From Cyathus striatus (lineage: Eukaryota > Basidiomycota > Agaricomycetes > Agaricales > Nidulariaceae), in the NCBI GenBank assembly GCA_025738555.1, contig JAOVFP010000005.1, forward strand, positions 4,278,001-4,342,000: a DNA stretch of 64,000 nt, written 5' to 3'. Below are positions 1 through 11,856 of this stretch, piece by piece (position 1 is the first letter of the stretch; every line of letters begins with the position of its first letter). The position numbers and the translations under genes are program-made. The notes beneath the pieces are model-generated. The model worked only from the letters and a program-made list of their open reading frames with translations. It searched no databases and was not told the origin of the DNA.

Positions 1-849
1 CCCCTGATAGGGATGGGTGGAGCGACAAGTAAGTGCAAGCTAGCAAAATATACGTGGCATAAAAACCAATTGTAGCTGAGTGCGTACTAGGCATCCTAAC
101 GAAAATATGAAAATATATGAGAATGTTATTCCCGGAATGGCAGAATGCAATGACCATAACGCACCCGTACGACCGTTTCCGCTTCCCGGGCACCACGACA
201 GCGGGTCGTGGCTGTTGGATGGCCCTCTTTATCACCTTCACGCTAAGGCTGCATAATGTAGCCCCAGCAACAAAGTATACAGCACCAGCGGATCTAGTGT
301 ACAGCACAAAACATGCTGTCAAGACCGTCACAATAAAATTGGTCTAGTTTGATATTAGACTCCGACCTTACACGAAAGTTTGTAAACGCACGTTCTCTAA
401 GATTTGTAGCAATATCCTAGTCAATAATGAGTCTGAATGTACCATGGTGCGACAACGCAAACAAGTAGCTGTTTCAAGTTGACTTTTGACCGTTGAGGCT
501 TGGTCAATGGCGGCTAACTTTCCCAACAGTGTTGTTGGTGGTGCGGCCACTCCTGGGGGTAAGCTTAGTACTTTCACGTTTTCGTCTGAACCTGGGTAAC
601 TATTATTCTTTCCATGTGTCGAAACCCGACAACGTTTGTTTCTACGAAAGAAAATGTCAATAAGTTAAAAATTTAACTAGTTACTAATATACAAGGTAAC
701 AAATGATTAATGGATATTGTCAGTGTCGGCACTCATAACTATTGGTATATAGAATCAAGAATATCCAATGATCCAAGATTGTGTATCATTATGCATATCA
801 TTAGAGCTCCAACCTCCCCCAAAGAAATTATTGTTCCCAATAGAACTAA
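1..849. other. Left-edge stretch without a supported gene
   Basis: Short open frames of 60-100 codons exist on both strands, but none shows a recognisable domain, a convincing splice pattern or a sensible partner exon. The right end is the 3' flank of the membrane-protein gene that starts at 2762 and reads leftwards. The rest may be intergenic, or the tail of a gene beyond the left edge. Confidence 0.5.
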
Positions 850-2762
850 TTACTCAATTGATATCCGTGGTGCCAGAGGAACACCCGCCTGGTACGATCC
901 TTGGCCAGGACGTTCACTCATATTCCCTGCAGAATTAGAAGTTGAGTACTTGGGTCGGGTAGGGACAGCTGCAATACAATCACCATTAAATATATCTAGC
1001 TTTGTAAAACCTGGTTTATAGGACTGACCATTGACTTTGGAAGCTTGGAGGCCTCTGTCAAAGTCTGCGAAACAACGAAGACCAACAGCAAATGTTCCAA
1101 ACAACAGTATAAATGCGACAATTGCTGCGAAATATGTTCGGTCATGGCATATAGCGTATGACCGTAAGGAAGAACGCACTGAATGTAGTCAACGTTGCTC
1201 GCGTAGTCAGATACTGTCCGCTAGAATCTGGTTGATAGAAACGAACAAGTTTGTACACTAAAGCGTTCGTTAGCATCAAATATGCGGCTAAGATTGTAGA
1301 TTACTTACAAACTATTTGTCGAAGCATTCAAAACGTGTACATGAGAATCACTCACGGAACATATATGCAGTAGAACTTACAGTAGCTAAGTGCTGCCAAC
1401 ATCATGGCGAGTGATACCGTCATTATCCTGTCGGGCACATAAGTACTTACTAGTAACGATAGATAAGAACCGCATACCATTTTATTTCTCTTTGCACTGC
1501 CAGCCCGCAGAGGATTAAGAGTGAAAGAACGACGGGGATAGCTGCAATCGTTACTCCGAATTCCGCAGAGTTCGTCTGAAGCACGACGATAAGCAGCTGA
1601 TAGGAAGATATCAGAAGGGTGCTGCTAATCAGAGTGTAAACATTTCAACCTGCATAGTAACTCCAAGGAAGAAAAAGAAGTCGAATTTCAGCAGACAAAT
1701 CATAATTTGGTACCACTGGTACATAGCTGCGAACACGTTGTTTAATTATCTGCCAGAATAAGTACGAAATACTGAGTACGCACTCTTCATTTTTGGATTA
1801 GCCCCAACAACGTGGAAAATAGCCCAGCTGCCGCAGAATTAAAAATAGGGTACATCGTGAGAGTGGAAGAACAGGACTTACCCAAACTCCGCATAAAGCT
1901 GTTTAATCCAGAAGACCATGACTAGCCAAGATCCAGCGATGACACAAGGTGCAACGATAAGGAATGGTCGTATCTGAGTCCATAGTGTGCCGGAACCTGG
2001 ACAACGCTGAACCGCATATTGTGAGATGGTAGTGGATAAATTAAAATCCGCTGGTTGCACTTACGACAAAATCAAAGTTTGCGGCGCATTCACTTGCAGT
2101 CATTATAACGAGTGCAGTTCTTGTCTGATGTATCTGCAAAGCAGCAAATACCATGAGAGCCACATGAAATACTATTGCAGATGAACACAACATCAGTTCT
2201 TAATCTAAACCGAATACTTACTAAGAAGGCCGAGCAATTGAATGATATTTCGTAGTCGAAGAGCATCGAAAGCCATGAAAAGTTCAAAGATTCTGAAAGA
2301 AAAGACATTGGTCTAGCCCGGCAAAAACTGTAAGCAAATGTGCAACATACTCGGCGAGGGCAAAAAGAGCCAAATAGCATGGAACTGTCTGTAGGGTATA
2401 TCAGACATGTGAAATATATCCGAATCAGAGTTGATATGTACTTTGTATCTCGCTTGCGAAGTCAAGTCAACTTTCACGTCCACCTGAACGGGTGAGTAGG
2501 CAATGCGCAACGTTGGCTTTCATAACGAGCGAGCACATACCAGTCTAAAGGTTATTGCGACCATCACCAGCACAACGATTGCCTCTGCGAATGGACATGA
2601 GCATAATCGACAGTACTTGCAAGTTGGTAAATGAACGAACGGATCGTAACTGAATGGAAGCTCGTCAGCCAAGGGAAACCAGAATAGGCGTGCAGCATGC
2701 GACTTACTCGTAGCGAGAAAGGCTCGCTGTGCTCTTGTAGCGAGCAAAGGTTCCACTGCCAT
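850..2762 (-). CDS. Multi-pass membrane protein, fungal family (possibly UPF0658 Golgi type)
   Basis: Spliced gene of about nine or more short exons. The first exon begins MAVEPLLATRAQRAFLAT and joins to a hydrophobic helix (AIVVLVMVAITF). Later exons give RYKTVPCYLALFALAE, then FELFMAFDALRLRNIIQLLG, a charged and aromatic piece around 1878-2000, the segment KFDFFFFLGVTMQ near 1660-1700, a helix near 1500-1590, and a final helix (VAFILLFGTFAVGL) near 1110. It ends in a polar, Ser/Pro-rich cytosolic-looking tail. I count about seven to nine membrane spans and roughly 370 residues. From memory the order of motifs resembles the fungal UPF0658 Golgi membrane proteins of unknown function, but I could not check this. 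An in-frame 48-nt segment near 975-1022 has GT/AG ends and could be a final intron or retained. Start and exon borders are approximate. Confidence 0.7.
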
Positions 2763-3006
2763 GACTGAAGACGAGGAAGACGAAGGGAAGACGGGGAGTA
2801 GCGAGGGAAGGAGATATGAAGCAAACTGGCCGTGTTCGGGTGCTTAACAAGAGCGTTTTGGCTGTGTCACTGACACCCGTGTATGTAGTCTGATGCCGCC
2901 CACCACACAAATGTGCACTTCGGTGGCGGTGCATCATACCTTTAAGCGCCTCGGCAACAGCACCTGAAACGCTTGTAACTTTTTGTTTCTTTTTTACTTT
3001 ACATTA

Positions 3007-4636
3007 CTAAAACACAACACCATTCTCTATACTTTTTGCTACAGCTATCGCTACATGCAGCTGCTCTTCCCACAATATATGAGCATTATTTCTCAGAGCG
3101 TCAACCGAGCTCACGGACTCCGCTGGACAAAAGTCGCCTGAACTCAATTTCGCTATCGCTTGCCTCGCATCGCTTGATAAAGTCTCGCAGATACCAAGTA
3201 GCGCTGCTCTCCATGAATATTCATTCTCCGGAGATATGTCTTCCCTTAGCCCCAACGTCGTTTTCCTCCATTCCTCAACCAACTGCTCAGCATCAGGGGG
3301 AATGGTCGTCATCGATGGATCAAATATGTAGCAAAGCCTGAGCGCTGTAATCAACCGATATGATGGATGCGCCGGATACGGTGAAGACTGCATAGTCCAA
3401 TCCCTGGGATATGTTTCCATTTAGTACCGTCGTATAGCGCCCATATGTCGATGGCTTACCCCCAGTACCCCTCCTCCTCAAGCTTTCCTCTTAACCAGTC
3501 ACCAAGCTCCAGTTTATCGGTTATCAGCCTTTCCATTTCGGCTTGAACATCAACTTCTCCGTGCTTCGTTCCGTTCAAAATATCTTCAAATGTAAACGAA
3601 TTGACGAAGCCGTACTCGACATACAAAACCCTATTTGGATGAGCACCATATCTCAGATATAGTTCAGAGTCTTTAGATACGGTAATCGTCGCAGGTGACA
3701 TCAAAGTGAATGAATCGCCAAGTCTGGATACTGGTGCTGCGTCCCATATTTCGGCCTGAGAAGAGAGGGGAGCAGTGAAAGGAGGAATGGGCGTATGGTT
3801 GGCGAAATCCAGTACAGGACAGAGAATCAAGTTGTCCGGGTCCGACTGAGATGGCCTAAAGCGATGGTAAATACACCTGGTGTTAACTAAACCATTCGTC
3901 AAGCCATACGCCACAACCAGATACTGTAATTGAGTCACCACAGAGCCATGCCCATAAGAAATTATCTTGCGCTCCGGCCTCCGAAGGCGAAGACTGGGAA
4001 GAAGTCATGAACGCTGGGTGTTCCTTCTAAGGCGACGTTGGAGAAGCGAAAATGTTAAGAATTGGAACCAACCAGATAAAGTAACACTCTGTTCCGATCG
4101 AGATAAAACCGGTCTGCCATTTTGGAGAGATCACGGAGAATATAAGCAGGTAAGATCTGTAGAATGAACTCCTGAATATTGTCCAGGGATGATTGGCTGG
4201 TTCTCTGCTTCAAAAACCAGGTAAATGGATGATCATCAAAGTCACGAGGCATAACAGATATATAGGGCCCAAAGAGAGGATCGTTGGAGACGTCGGAGGC
4301 AAGAGGCCGGTGAAGCGAAAGGTGGAGAGATATGAGCTGCACGGCGGAGAGATTTGGAATAGTTTTTGGATAATGTGGAGCGAGAGTCCTGATGCTTATG
4401 AGAGCAGAAGCAGGTACGGTGAAGAGGGGGGTGTTGGGAGGGATGGTAGCAGTAGCGAAGAGCCCATAGCCAGCGTCTATGTGGGTGTAGGATTGACTGA
4501 GGAGAGGCAGGAGGAAGACATGGGGGACTACTGACAAGGATGTTGTTTGGGCTGGACGAGTAGAGCATGTGGGGTGGTGTCCATTCGGTGAGCGTGCAGC
4601 CAGTGGAGAAGAGATGGCCAGAGGGGATGAGACATG
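3007..4636 (-). CDS. SET-domain protein lysine methyltransferase (RuBisCO-LSMT/SETD type)
   Basis: Four or five exons give a protein of roughly 480-490 residues. The SET domain opens with DAGYGLFATATIPPNT and continues through FTVPASALIS. After an intron near 4031-4077 it reaches DNFLWAWLCVNTRC, then the conserved CPVLDFANHTP (the NH that contacts AdoMet) and the Tyr-rich LYLRYGAHPN and EYGFV motifs. The C-terminal part (3007-3410) is the helical substrate-binding lobe of the LSMT type. These enzymes methylate lysines of non-histone proteins such as ribosomal or elongation factors; the substrate here cannot be told. A TACTAA branch point precedes the last acceptor. The N-terminus is uncertain. 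I chose the ATG at 4636 because it gives PSLLHWLHAH, like the usual start of this family, and joins in phase through a very short intron (about 35 nt) to the SET core. Confidence 0.85.
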
Positions 4637-4818
4637 GTGGTGGAAGGAGGACAAGAGGGATTGGCGACGAGTGATCCCGTGGTTTTGAATTAGTACGCGA
4701 TCAAATAATAAATATTGTTATCTCTCTCATTCCCATGTCCTAATGCTATAAATGCAAGTCCTTTATCGCTGCTCGTCCCGCCTCTCTTTTCCCCCTTCCC
4801 CATCTTCCCCTCTTCCCC

Positions 4819-5959
4819 ATGTCTGTCTTCAACGCCTCCCGTCTCCTCGGTAAGACCGTCCTAGTCACCGGCGCCAGCAGCGGTATTGGAGCGGTGCGTT
4901 TCGTCCCCTTCCCCGTACCCATCATCCTCATCTCCCCAGGCCACTGCAGTCCTTTTCGCAAAGGTGCATCCAATCATATTTCATATCCCTTCCTCCTCTT
5001 ATTCCCCAATTCTGTCCTCTAGGGAGGCGCAAACGTCATTCTTGTTGCCCGTCGTCTAGAGGCCCTCAGGAATGTTACCGATGCCTGCCAGAGTGCATTT
5101 AAGGAGTCCGGTCTCAATCACGGCGGGAAGTTTGCCGCAGTGCAAATCGATGTGTCTGATAAGGCTCAGGTTGCTTCGCTCTGGAGCAAGGTTCCTGCGG
5201 ACCTTCGCGATGTAGACATCCTAGGTACGCCGTCGCACTTCTCCCTTCATCACATCTCTCACTGCTCCTTGAAGTCAACAATGCCGGTTACGTTTTGGGT
5301 GTTGAGCACGTCGGTGATATTGCCGATGCTGATATCGAAGGGATGTTCTCTACAAATGTCTTTGGTCTTATTTCTATGACACAGCTCCTTATCAAAGGTC
5401 AGTACTTGTCATCTAATACGCGTTGCTTGCGGAGGGTCATCTTGTTGTTTAGATTTCAAGGCTAAGAAATCTGGTCATGTTATCAACCTTGGCTCCATTG
5501 CTGGACTTGAACCGTATGCCGGAGGAAGTATATACACTGCCACAAAACACGCTGTTCGTGCATTCACTGGTTCCCTCATGAGGGAGCTCGTCAACACACC
5601 CATCCGGGTGACTGAAATTCAGCCAGGTTACTACCAGTTCCAAAGTATTTTTCATATTTCGTTGATTCTGACCGATTGATTCTGTAGGAATGGTAGAAAC
5701 CGAATTCTCAATCGTCCGGTACCGCGGTGATAACAATGCGGCAAATGAAGTTTATGAAGGTCTCGAGCCTTGTAAGTATTTTATCTCCCTTGAATACAAT
5801 GACGTTGACATTGATGCTTGTGTAGTGACGGCAGCAGATATTGCTGAAGAAATCGTATGGGCAGCCTCTCGCCCTCCTCACGTCAATATTGCCGAGATGC
5901 TTGTTTTCCCAGTGAACCAAGCAAGCGCAACTATCAACTACAGAGCTCCCAAACCCTGA
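4819..5959 (+). CDS. NADP-dependent short-chain dehydrogenase, YDF1 (YMR226C)/YdfG type
   Basis: Spliced from about seven exons. The Rossmann cofactor motif TGASSGIGA ends exon 1, and exon 2 continues [19 protein letters not shown]. The NNAG motif follows at about 5278 after a splice that restores VDILVNNAG. The active site is complete: Ser in NLGSIAG near 5490, and Tyr and Lys in YTATKHA near 5540, followed by the IQPGMVETEF loop. The C-terminal part ([18 protein letters not shown]) is the signature of the subgroup that oxidises L-serine, L-allo-threonine and 3-hydroxy acids with NADP. Length is about 270 residues, normal for the classical SDR family. It is probably cytosolic, as there is no targeting sequence. 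It ends about 200 bp from the convergent gene at 6165. Confidence 0.92.
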
Positions 5960-6164
5960 TACCCTCCACCTGATTAAAAGTCATTGTCTTTCGTTGCAAT
6001 ACCCTACATACTCTTCAGAGAAAGCTGAGTGCATGTACTTAAGACTGCAACAATTGAAAATGTTGAAGATAGCCTTTTGTTACAATAAAGCAATACAGAA
6101 AGGGTATGCAGTAAGATACGCACAATAATATATGTATGAGTGTCATTGGGTATAGGCCCAGTTG

Positions 6165-9100
6165 CTACGATTTACTACTCCTCTTCGACCTCGACCTAGT
6201 GTTCCTGACTACCACAACTTCTTCCACATTCTCATTCTCATTCTCATCCTCATCCTCATAAACAAACTTTTTCACGATAACGTGCTCCTCCACTAATTCT
6301 GGAACAGGTGATCCTGCACTAGGGTGATTGCCCAAGTTATCCAGTCGAAGAGTCTGTTCATAATGGGAAATTAAGTGAAAGTAAACACGAAACGCATTGC
6401 ATAAGATCATACCCTGACGGCCGGCGCTAAACATCCTTTGACTTGTATATTTTCTTTTTGAAGTTGCCGAGAACCTATTTTGACTTCATCCAAGTATACG
6501 GTAGTGAACAATCCTCTGTCCCATTTCACTCGCTTCTCATCCAACCGCATCTTGCTCTCCGACCGATCTGAACTCTCGTAATCTTCTTCGTCTCCTGCCC
6601 CTCTTCTGTGCCTTCGCCGCAAGGTTTCTGAAGATATTCCATCATCCAACTCCGAGCTCCGGTTTGTTGGGCTGGAATACCCACTACTATCAACATCACC
6701 CAAATGTTCTTCCTCGCTCTGATTTGCATGGTCACTTTCAAGTCGCTTTGCCCTTCTGTCAGCACGCTCTTTTCGCTGTTTCCCTTTTTCTTCCTGCTGC
6801 TTCTGGAGAACTGTTCGCACCTTGACAGCCGGACTTTCAGGCCGAGCTCCTTGTTTCCGTACTACCTCTCTCTCCAACTTGGCAGCAACGTACTGCTGAT
6901 TTTTGTTCGTGTTCGAAGTTGTCAAAGCCTTCAGAGCGTTTGCGCTCATGCCAAAATATGCGTCATCTTGACCTGCAGCTTGAGAAGCGGCTTTTCTCCG
7001 TTGTATTTGGCGGACACTGCCGTCCTTGAAGACATTAGCAGTCTCTGTGGGCTTCACAGGTTTACGAACTCGGTTTGTGCGGCGTACTGGCCGTTCCGGA
7101 GAACTACCCGAAGTCTGCGCAGCAGTTAATAGTTCTTCAGCGTATAGAGTAGCAGGAAGATCGGAAGAAACAGTCAATGGCGGTGATACAACAGTGTTCT
7201 CCATTACAACCGTCGGTGGCGGCGAGGCCAAACCAGTCTCTACCTTTGATGAACACTCAGCTGTGCTCGAAGAAGGTATCTGAGACTCTACATCCTCCGC
7301 TTGATCGCTCAATGGTCTTGGAGTTACACCAGGAGATTCTCGGTCTACTACGCGTCGTATGCGAAGAACAGTTGACCTTTGACTTTTTACTACACGAGGC
7401 AGTGTAGAAGGTGGCGCTGACTTAACAGTTGTTGCCACTGAAGTCGTGCAGGACAATAGTTTCCTCGCAGGTGCTTTTGGCACGTTGACATTTGGTACTC
7501 GGCGCATTATTATTGCTGGTCGTATTCTGCTGCCGGGGGGTGACTCCGGACCTCGTTTGCGTTTGAGACTCTCCGGAGCAGACCGATCAGAACTATGGCC
7601 GCGTGTCGCAGATGTACCGGGACGGATGATGTTATTCGTCTTTTCTCCGGTAACTCTTACGTGTACTGGTGCTTTCGAAACCTGAAACGTAAAGAAGTAT
7701 ATTTAGAAAATATTAAAAAGTGCATATTTCAACTTGGCGTACCGAAGACATGGCGGTAGAACTTGTAGAGCCTACGGCTGTTGTAGATGACGCTGAGGAT
7801 TTTGATGAACTCCCTACCTTGAGCTTATCCAGCGGGTTTAACATCCCTGCTGGCCTTGCATACGGTTTCGCACCGATTCTCGGTATTCGACAGGTGGGCT
7901 GCTTGAGGTTGGACTTCCCGGGACTGCTAGCAACACCCGAGTCCTTTGCAGTCTTCTTGTCGGATGACAAGTCTTTCTTGGGAGCAACCAGCGGGAAAGG
8001 GAGCTTCCTAGCGGGATTGATGGATTGCTTGAAGGTAGACTTCGCAGGACTGCTTACTATAGGTGGCCCTCTGTCAATCTCCTTTCCAGAGGACAGATCC
8101 TTCATTGATGTAATGTGTGGAAAGGGAAGCTTCCTAGTGTCATGTGTTTCGGAAGCCTTTCCAATTCGTTGATCAACATTTCGCATATTTTTTGGCTCTA
8201 CTGTCAACTGGTTCAAACCATTCTGTTTCCTCGACGGAGACCCGGAAGACGATTCTTTTAGGATCACTCTCCTAGCTGGGCTATCGACTTTAGGAATCAT
8301 AAATACTGGCGTACGGGATGTCCCGAATCCAACGGCATTCAGGTCGCACTTAAGTTGTGCAGCCTTTTGTGGTGACACATGGCCTTGAGCAACAGCCTCT
8401 TCAATAGGTATTCTACGGGCAGGAGTTTGAGCCATGGCCTTGGGCGATGAGCGTGGCCGCACCAACGTTTGTGGAGTGAAAGAACTGATCTTGGCCGGGC
8501 TAGGACTTGAGCCTAAAACCCTGGAATTGGGAGTAAGAGGGAACAGAGATAACGATGTGCTCTTGTCATCAGCATCAACTGAAGATGAAGACACAAGCTG
8601 TTCAAGTAAGTTCGTGGATGTTGGGGATAAAGAGTTTAGTTCTCGATGAAAAGATTGTGGTATCCTGACCGGACTTCTCCCTCTTGCTTGTGGTATAGGA
8701 CTTGAAAGTGGGGTATGAATACTCCGAGCATCACCACCTGAGTACGACTCCGACGCCTGTGCACCAGAATTGCCCACATAAGGTCGGAAGGCAAGATCAT
8801 TTTCTTCGACATCAGCAGCTGTGAAGCAAGGAGTAGGCATTGCGTCAAGGCCCTTTCTCAGTTCATTGTGAGAGGTATAAGAGCCAGATACATCTACGAA
8901 CTTGTCATTGCGAGTTGGAGCGTGTTGTGGATAAAGTGTGTTGCTTTCTAAGTCAGTATCTAGGCTGGTTTCCACTGATGCAACATGTGGATGTATGGGG
9001 TCTGCAGCACGGAGCGCACGATCGGTGTCTCCCGCGCTGGACGATTGTCCTTCACTGGTGTCGGACGTAAAGCATCCGCCTTCCCGCGGCGATGCAAAAA

Positions 9101-9765
9101 GCAACTGATCAACAGAGTTGGAGGGGAACTGTGGAAGATTGTGTGAAGTTGAAGCAGGCATCATACAATTTAACGTGAGCGAGGAGTTTGGGTCAAATGA
9201 GATGAGGTTCGGAGATGCATCACGGTGTATATGAGTAGACAATGAAGCTACTAATTCATCGGAAGGGAAGAGATCCTCGGTAGTCTGATCGGCACCGCGC
9301 CTTATGTTAGATCTTATGGGCAAGGGAGTCGTTACAAGATCATCGCGGGCGAGCACTTGCGTGATGTTGCAAGGTGTCGGGGTAGAGGGACTGGGTGGGG
9401 GTGAAGGATTGTCGTGAGCTCGCAAAATTTTGTTAGCTAAGATAGTGGAAGGTTCTGGGCGGTGATAAGACTTAAAATTAAAATAAAATAATACAGGACA
9501 GCTTACCATCTTCTAATCTCGTCTCCGGCGGCGTGCCCACTCCAAGTTGTTCGACGTCGTCGTCGTCGTCGTCGATGAGCTGAACAAGTTGTTCAACTTC
9601 TTGGAGATCCGTGCTTGACTGCGTAGGAGTAGGTGAAGGAGGTAAGGGTGCCGCTAAGGCAGAAGACACAGGCGCGTCATGGGAGGGGCTGATGCGTAAG
9701 GGCGGAGGAAATCCAGAAGAGGACGCGAAGTCAAAATCACGTTCCGCTATGGAGATGGTGTGCAT
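6165..9765 (-). CDS. Large low-complexity nuclear-type protein, function unknown
   Basis: Four exons: 9765 to about 9508, then one of about 1.75 kb ending near 7735, one from about 7680 to 6423, and a last one of about 200 nt. The junctions keep frame, for example MSS to VSKAPVHV, and APAVR to TLRLDNLG. The product is about 1,120 residues, rich in Ser, Pro and charged residues, with an acidic run near the N-terminus, SP and SSP sites throughout, and an Arg/Ser basic end (NTRSRSKRSSKS). The best conserved-looking stretch is near 6970-6790 (NALKALTTSNTNKNQQYV, then LEREVVRKQGARPESP), followed by a coiled, basic KQQEEKGKQRKERADRR region. It also holds two tandem 40-residue repeats. I recognise no named family. 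Composition suggests a phosphorylated nuclear or cell-cycle protein, but that is inference only. Confidence 0.75.
7893..8145 (-). repeat. Two tandem ~40-residue repeats inside the unknown protein
   Basis: Within the exon about 7735-9508, two consecutive segments share the order RKLPFP, then KDLSS, then SSP-KS, then KQ. Copy one lies at about 8020-8145 and copy two at about 7895-8019. At the DNA level the copies are diverged but clearly related, as in the 'gggaaagggagcttcctag' stretch and its partner. This looks like an old internal duplication of a motif containing a potential SP phosphosite. Confidence 0.8.
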
Positions 9766-10226
9766 GGAGGTGAAGCAGACAAGGAAGGGTATGGGTCTGT
9801 AATATGTATGGGTCCAGTGTGGAGAGGTTACGAGAGTTTTGAGCCACGCACACGAAAAGGTGGCAGAGTATTGGTCGCCAGGTCCTTAGTAATTCCTCAA
9901 ATTATTGGAAAATAGAAACGAAAGCTTGAATGTCGGGTCCTAATGATACGGGTAACGGTAAGTGCTGAGACGAACTGAGCAGTGAAGATGATCTTAAAGT
10001 TAACGTTACTAAGTATCGTATTGTTACAAACTCTGGGCACTCTTTCAACAATATTAGTCACGTGCGGGCTCGGTACTACTACTACTCGAGTGGTTTTCAT
10101 AATAATACATATCTAATTCGTATCACTATCAGTAATTCGCTCTTGGTTCCAATTGTCAGTTGTAATCGCAACCGAAAGTGTCAATCTTGGGCATTACGAA
10201 GGGTATTTTTCAGCTAGAATGCGCGG
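9766..10226. other. Intergenic, upstream of the unknown protein gene
   Basis: About 460 bp between two genes on the same strand. It holds the 5' flank of the gene starting at 9765 and the 3' flank of the gene ending at 10227. I see no coding potential and no recognisable element. Confidence 0.6.
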
Positions 10227-11856
10227 TTAGTACCACTTATATGGCTTAACTGGATCGTTTGCATTTACCTCATTGTTCTCCTTTTTCAACGTTTCAAGAG
10301 CACGGGCTTGGTCTTGGATCTTCTCCTTCATTTGCACCAACAACTTCTGTGTTTCGCAGTCGTCACTATCTATTGGCTTTTGCTTCATCAAAAAGCTCCT
10401 GGAACTGGGCCTGAGCAATCCTGGGCCCTCTCTTGTCGTTGGCGTGGACAATCGACGACGTTTGCTACTTCCATGGTGTCCTGAACAGCGCTCTTTGCAT
10501 CGCAGTGTGTCGTATGCATGAGTACCAGATCCCACATCTTCTTGGCTTTGTTCTCTTTCCTTGCGGTCTCCCTGTTCTTGCACCACTTCCCGGTCCTCCT
10601 TCCGCTTTGTTGACGTTCTGCCCTCATATCTCAGAAGCTGGTTTAATTTGGTTGACTTTTCAGCGCCATCGGGAGTATTTTGCATTTTGTCTTCAATAAT
10701 CAGTTGGACCTTTTGCGATATGACTGCGAAAATCTTGTCCCAAATCTGGCCAATTTCTCCCAATTTTTTCTCTCTGCGCCTTTCCGTATTAACATGGGAG
10801 GATTTAATCTCATCTAAGACTGGGAGAATTGTATTAGCAGCAGATTTTGATATCCCCGATAATGTCGTCGAGATCTCTACAAACTTGTTCAGTTTTGTCG
10901 CCTGCTTGTGTTGGGAGTCTGTTAGCTGCGTTGCTTCATTCATGAGCCTTCGGGAATGGATTGTCAGCTCTCTGAAAGTCCGCCAGAACGGGAACTAACT
11001 CCGAAAGCTCACGAAACAGGCTCAAAAATTCGGAAGTCTTGGCAAACTCCCAATCCCCTGGTTTTACGGTTCTGGGGAGAACAACCTGTGTTTCGCCATT
11101 GGATGCCAAGAGTGGACTGTATGTACTATTCCCTTGGTCGTTGCGCGACGAAGCAGAAACTATCGCACGATCTGTAGCATGTTCTCTACTACTAACAGTG
11201 CTTGTGAGATTCTTTTGCTAATAGTGTGCTTGGAATAGAACTAACCTTTCATTTGTGGATTTGAGATGAGGGGGGGTGTTTCCAGTGGAGTATTTGCAGT
11301 GCTTCTGACTCGGGGTGATTCTAAATGGGCTAGCTTCTCTCGAGCGAATGTGCTCTCTCGGTTTTCTGTACTCGGACTTTGCTCGCGTGTGGCAATATGC
11401 GTCTGCAAAAGGGCTTGAAGCACAATAGGAATCTTCTTCGTTCTTGTAGGTGTCCTGCAGCCTAAATACATCTGCTTGCGATGGCAAGGGAGGTGCACGT
11501 GCAGCTCGTGTAACCGACGAGATTGGCCTCTTGTAACGGACATCGCTATCACGTTTCTTCGCTGCAGCATAAGTCTCTTTAAAGGACGTTCAATCAGTCG
11601 TGTACCCTCATGACAATGACGGTGCCCACTATTACTAGTAGACCACTCGGGATCTTCAGGATGTACGAAGCTGCAATGTTATAATGAATACATGCATATA
11701 GGTAATGATGAAAATGTCTGCTGACCGACAGTTATATCCTTGATTGCAAGGTGGATCAAGGGACCGCCCTCTATCATCAAAGTACTGTTACACAAAATAA
11801 GATAGCTGCTTATGGGACTATTATTAGAGTGATGGTCATACTCGGCAGCGATACAT
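10227..11856 (-). CDS. CCCH-type zinc-finger protein with C-terminal coiled coil
   Basis: Two small 5' exons carry the finger. The ATG at 11856 gives MYRCR, spliced to YFDDRGRSLDPPCNQGYNC (about 11730-11784), then to RFVHPEDPEWSTSNSG (about 11670). Together they form C-x13-C-x5-C-x3-H, an RNA-binding type CCCH finger with a longer first spacing than usual. Downstream is a disordered Ser/Arg/Pro-rich region; between 11571 and 11240 two frames are open and I cannot decide which is used. It is followed by VKPGDWEFAKTSEFLSLF and a helical part from 10940. A basic stretch (SSKRRRLSTP) precedes a predicted coiled coil (KEKIQDQARALETLKKEN) near the end. Total is roughly 450 residues. Likely a nuclear RNA- or chromatin-associated protein. 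Very short introns (29-43 nt) are needed in places, so the internal model is weak. Confidence 0.65.

Noticed and set aside
6225..6262. Short tandem repeat of cattct/catcct type
   Set aside because: It simply encodes the acidic ENENEDED run at the C-terminus of the unknown protein and is in frame there.
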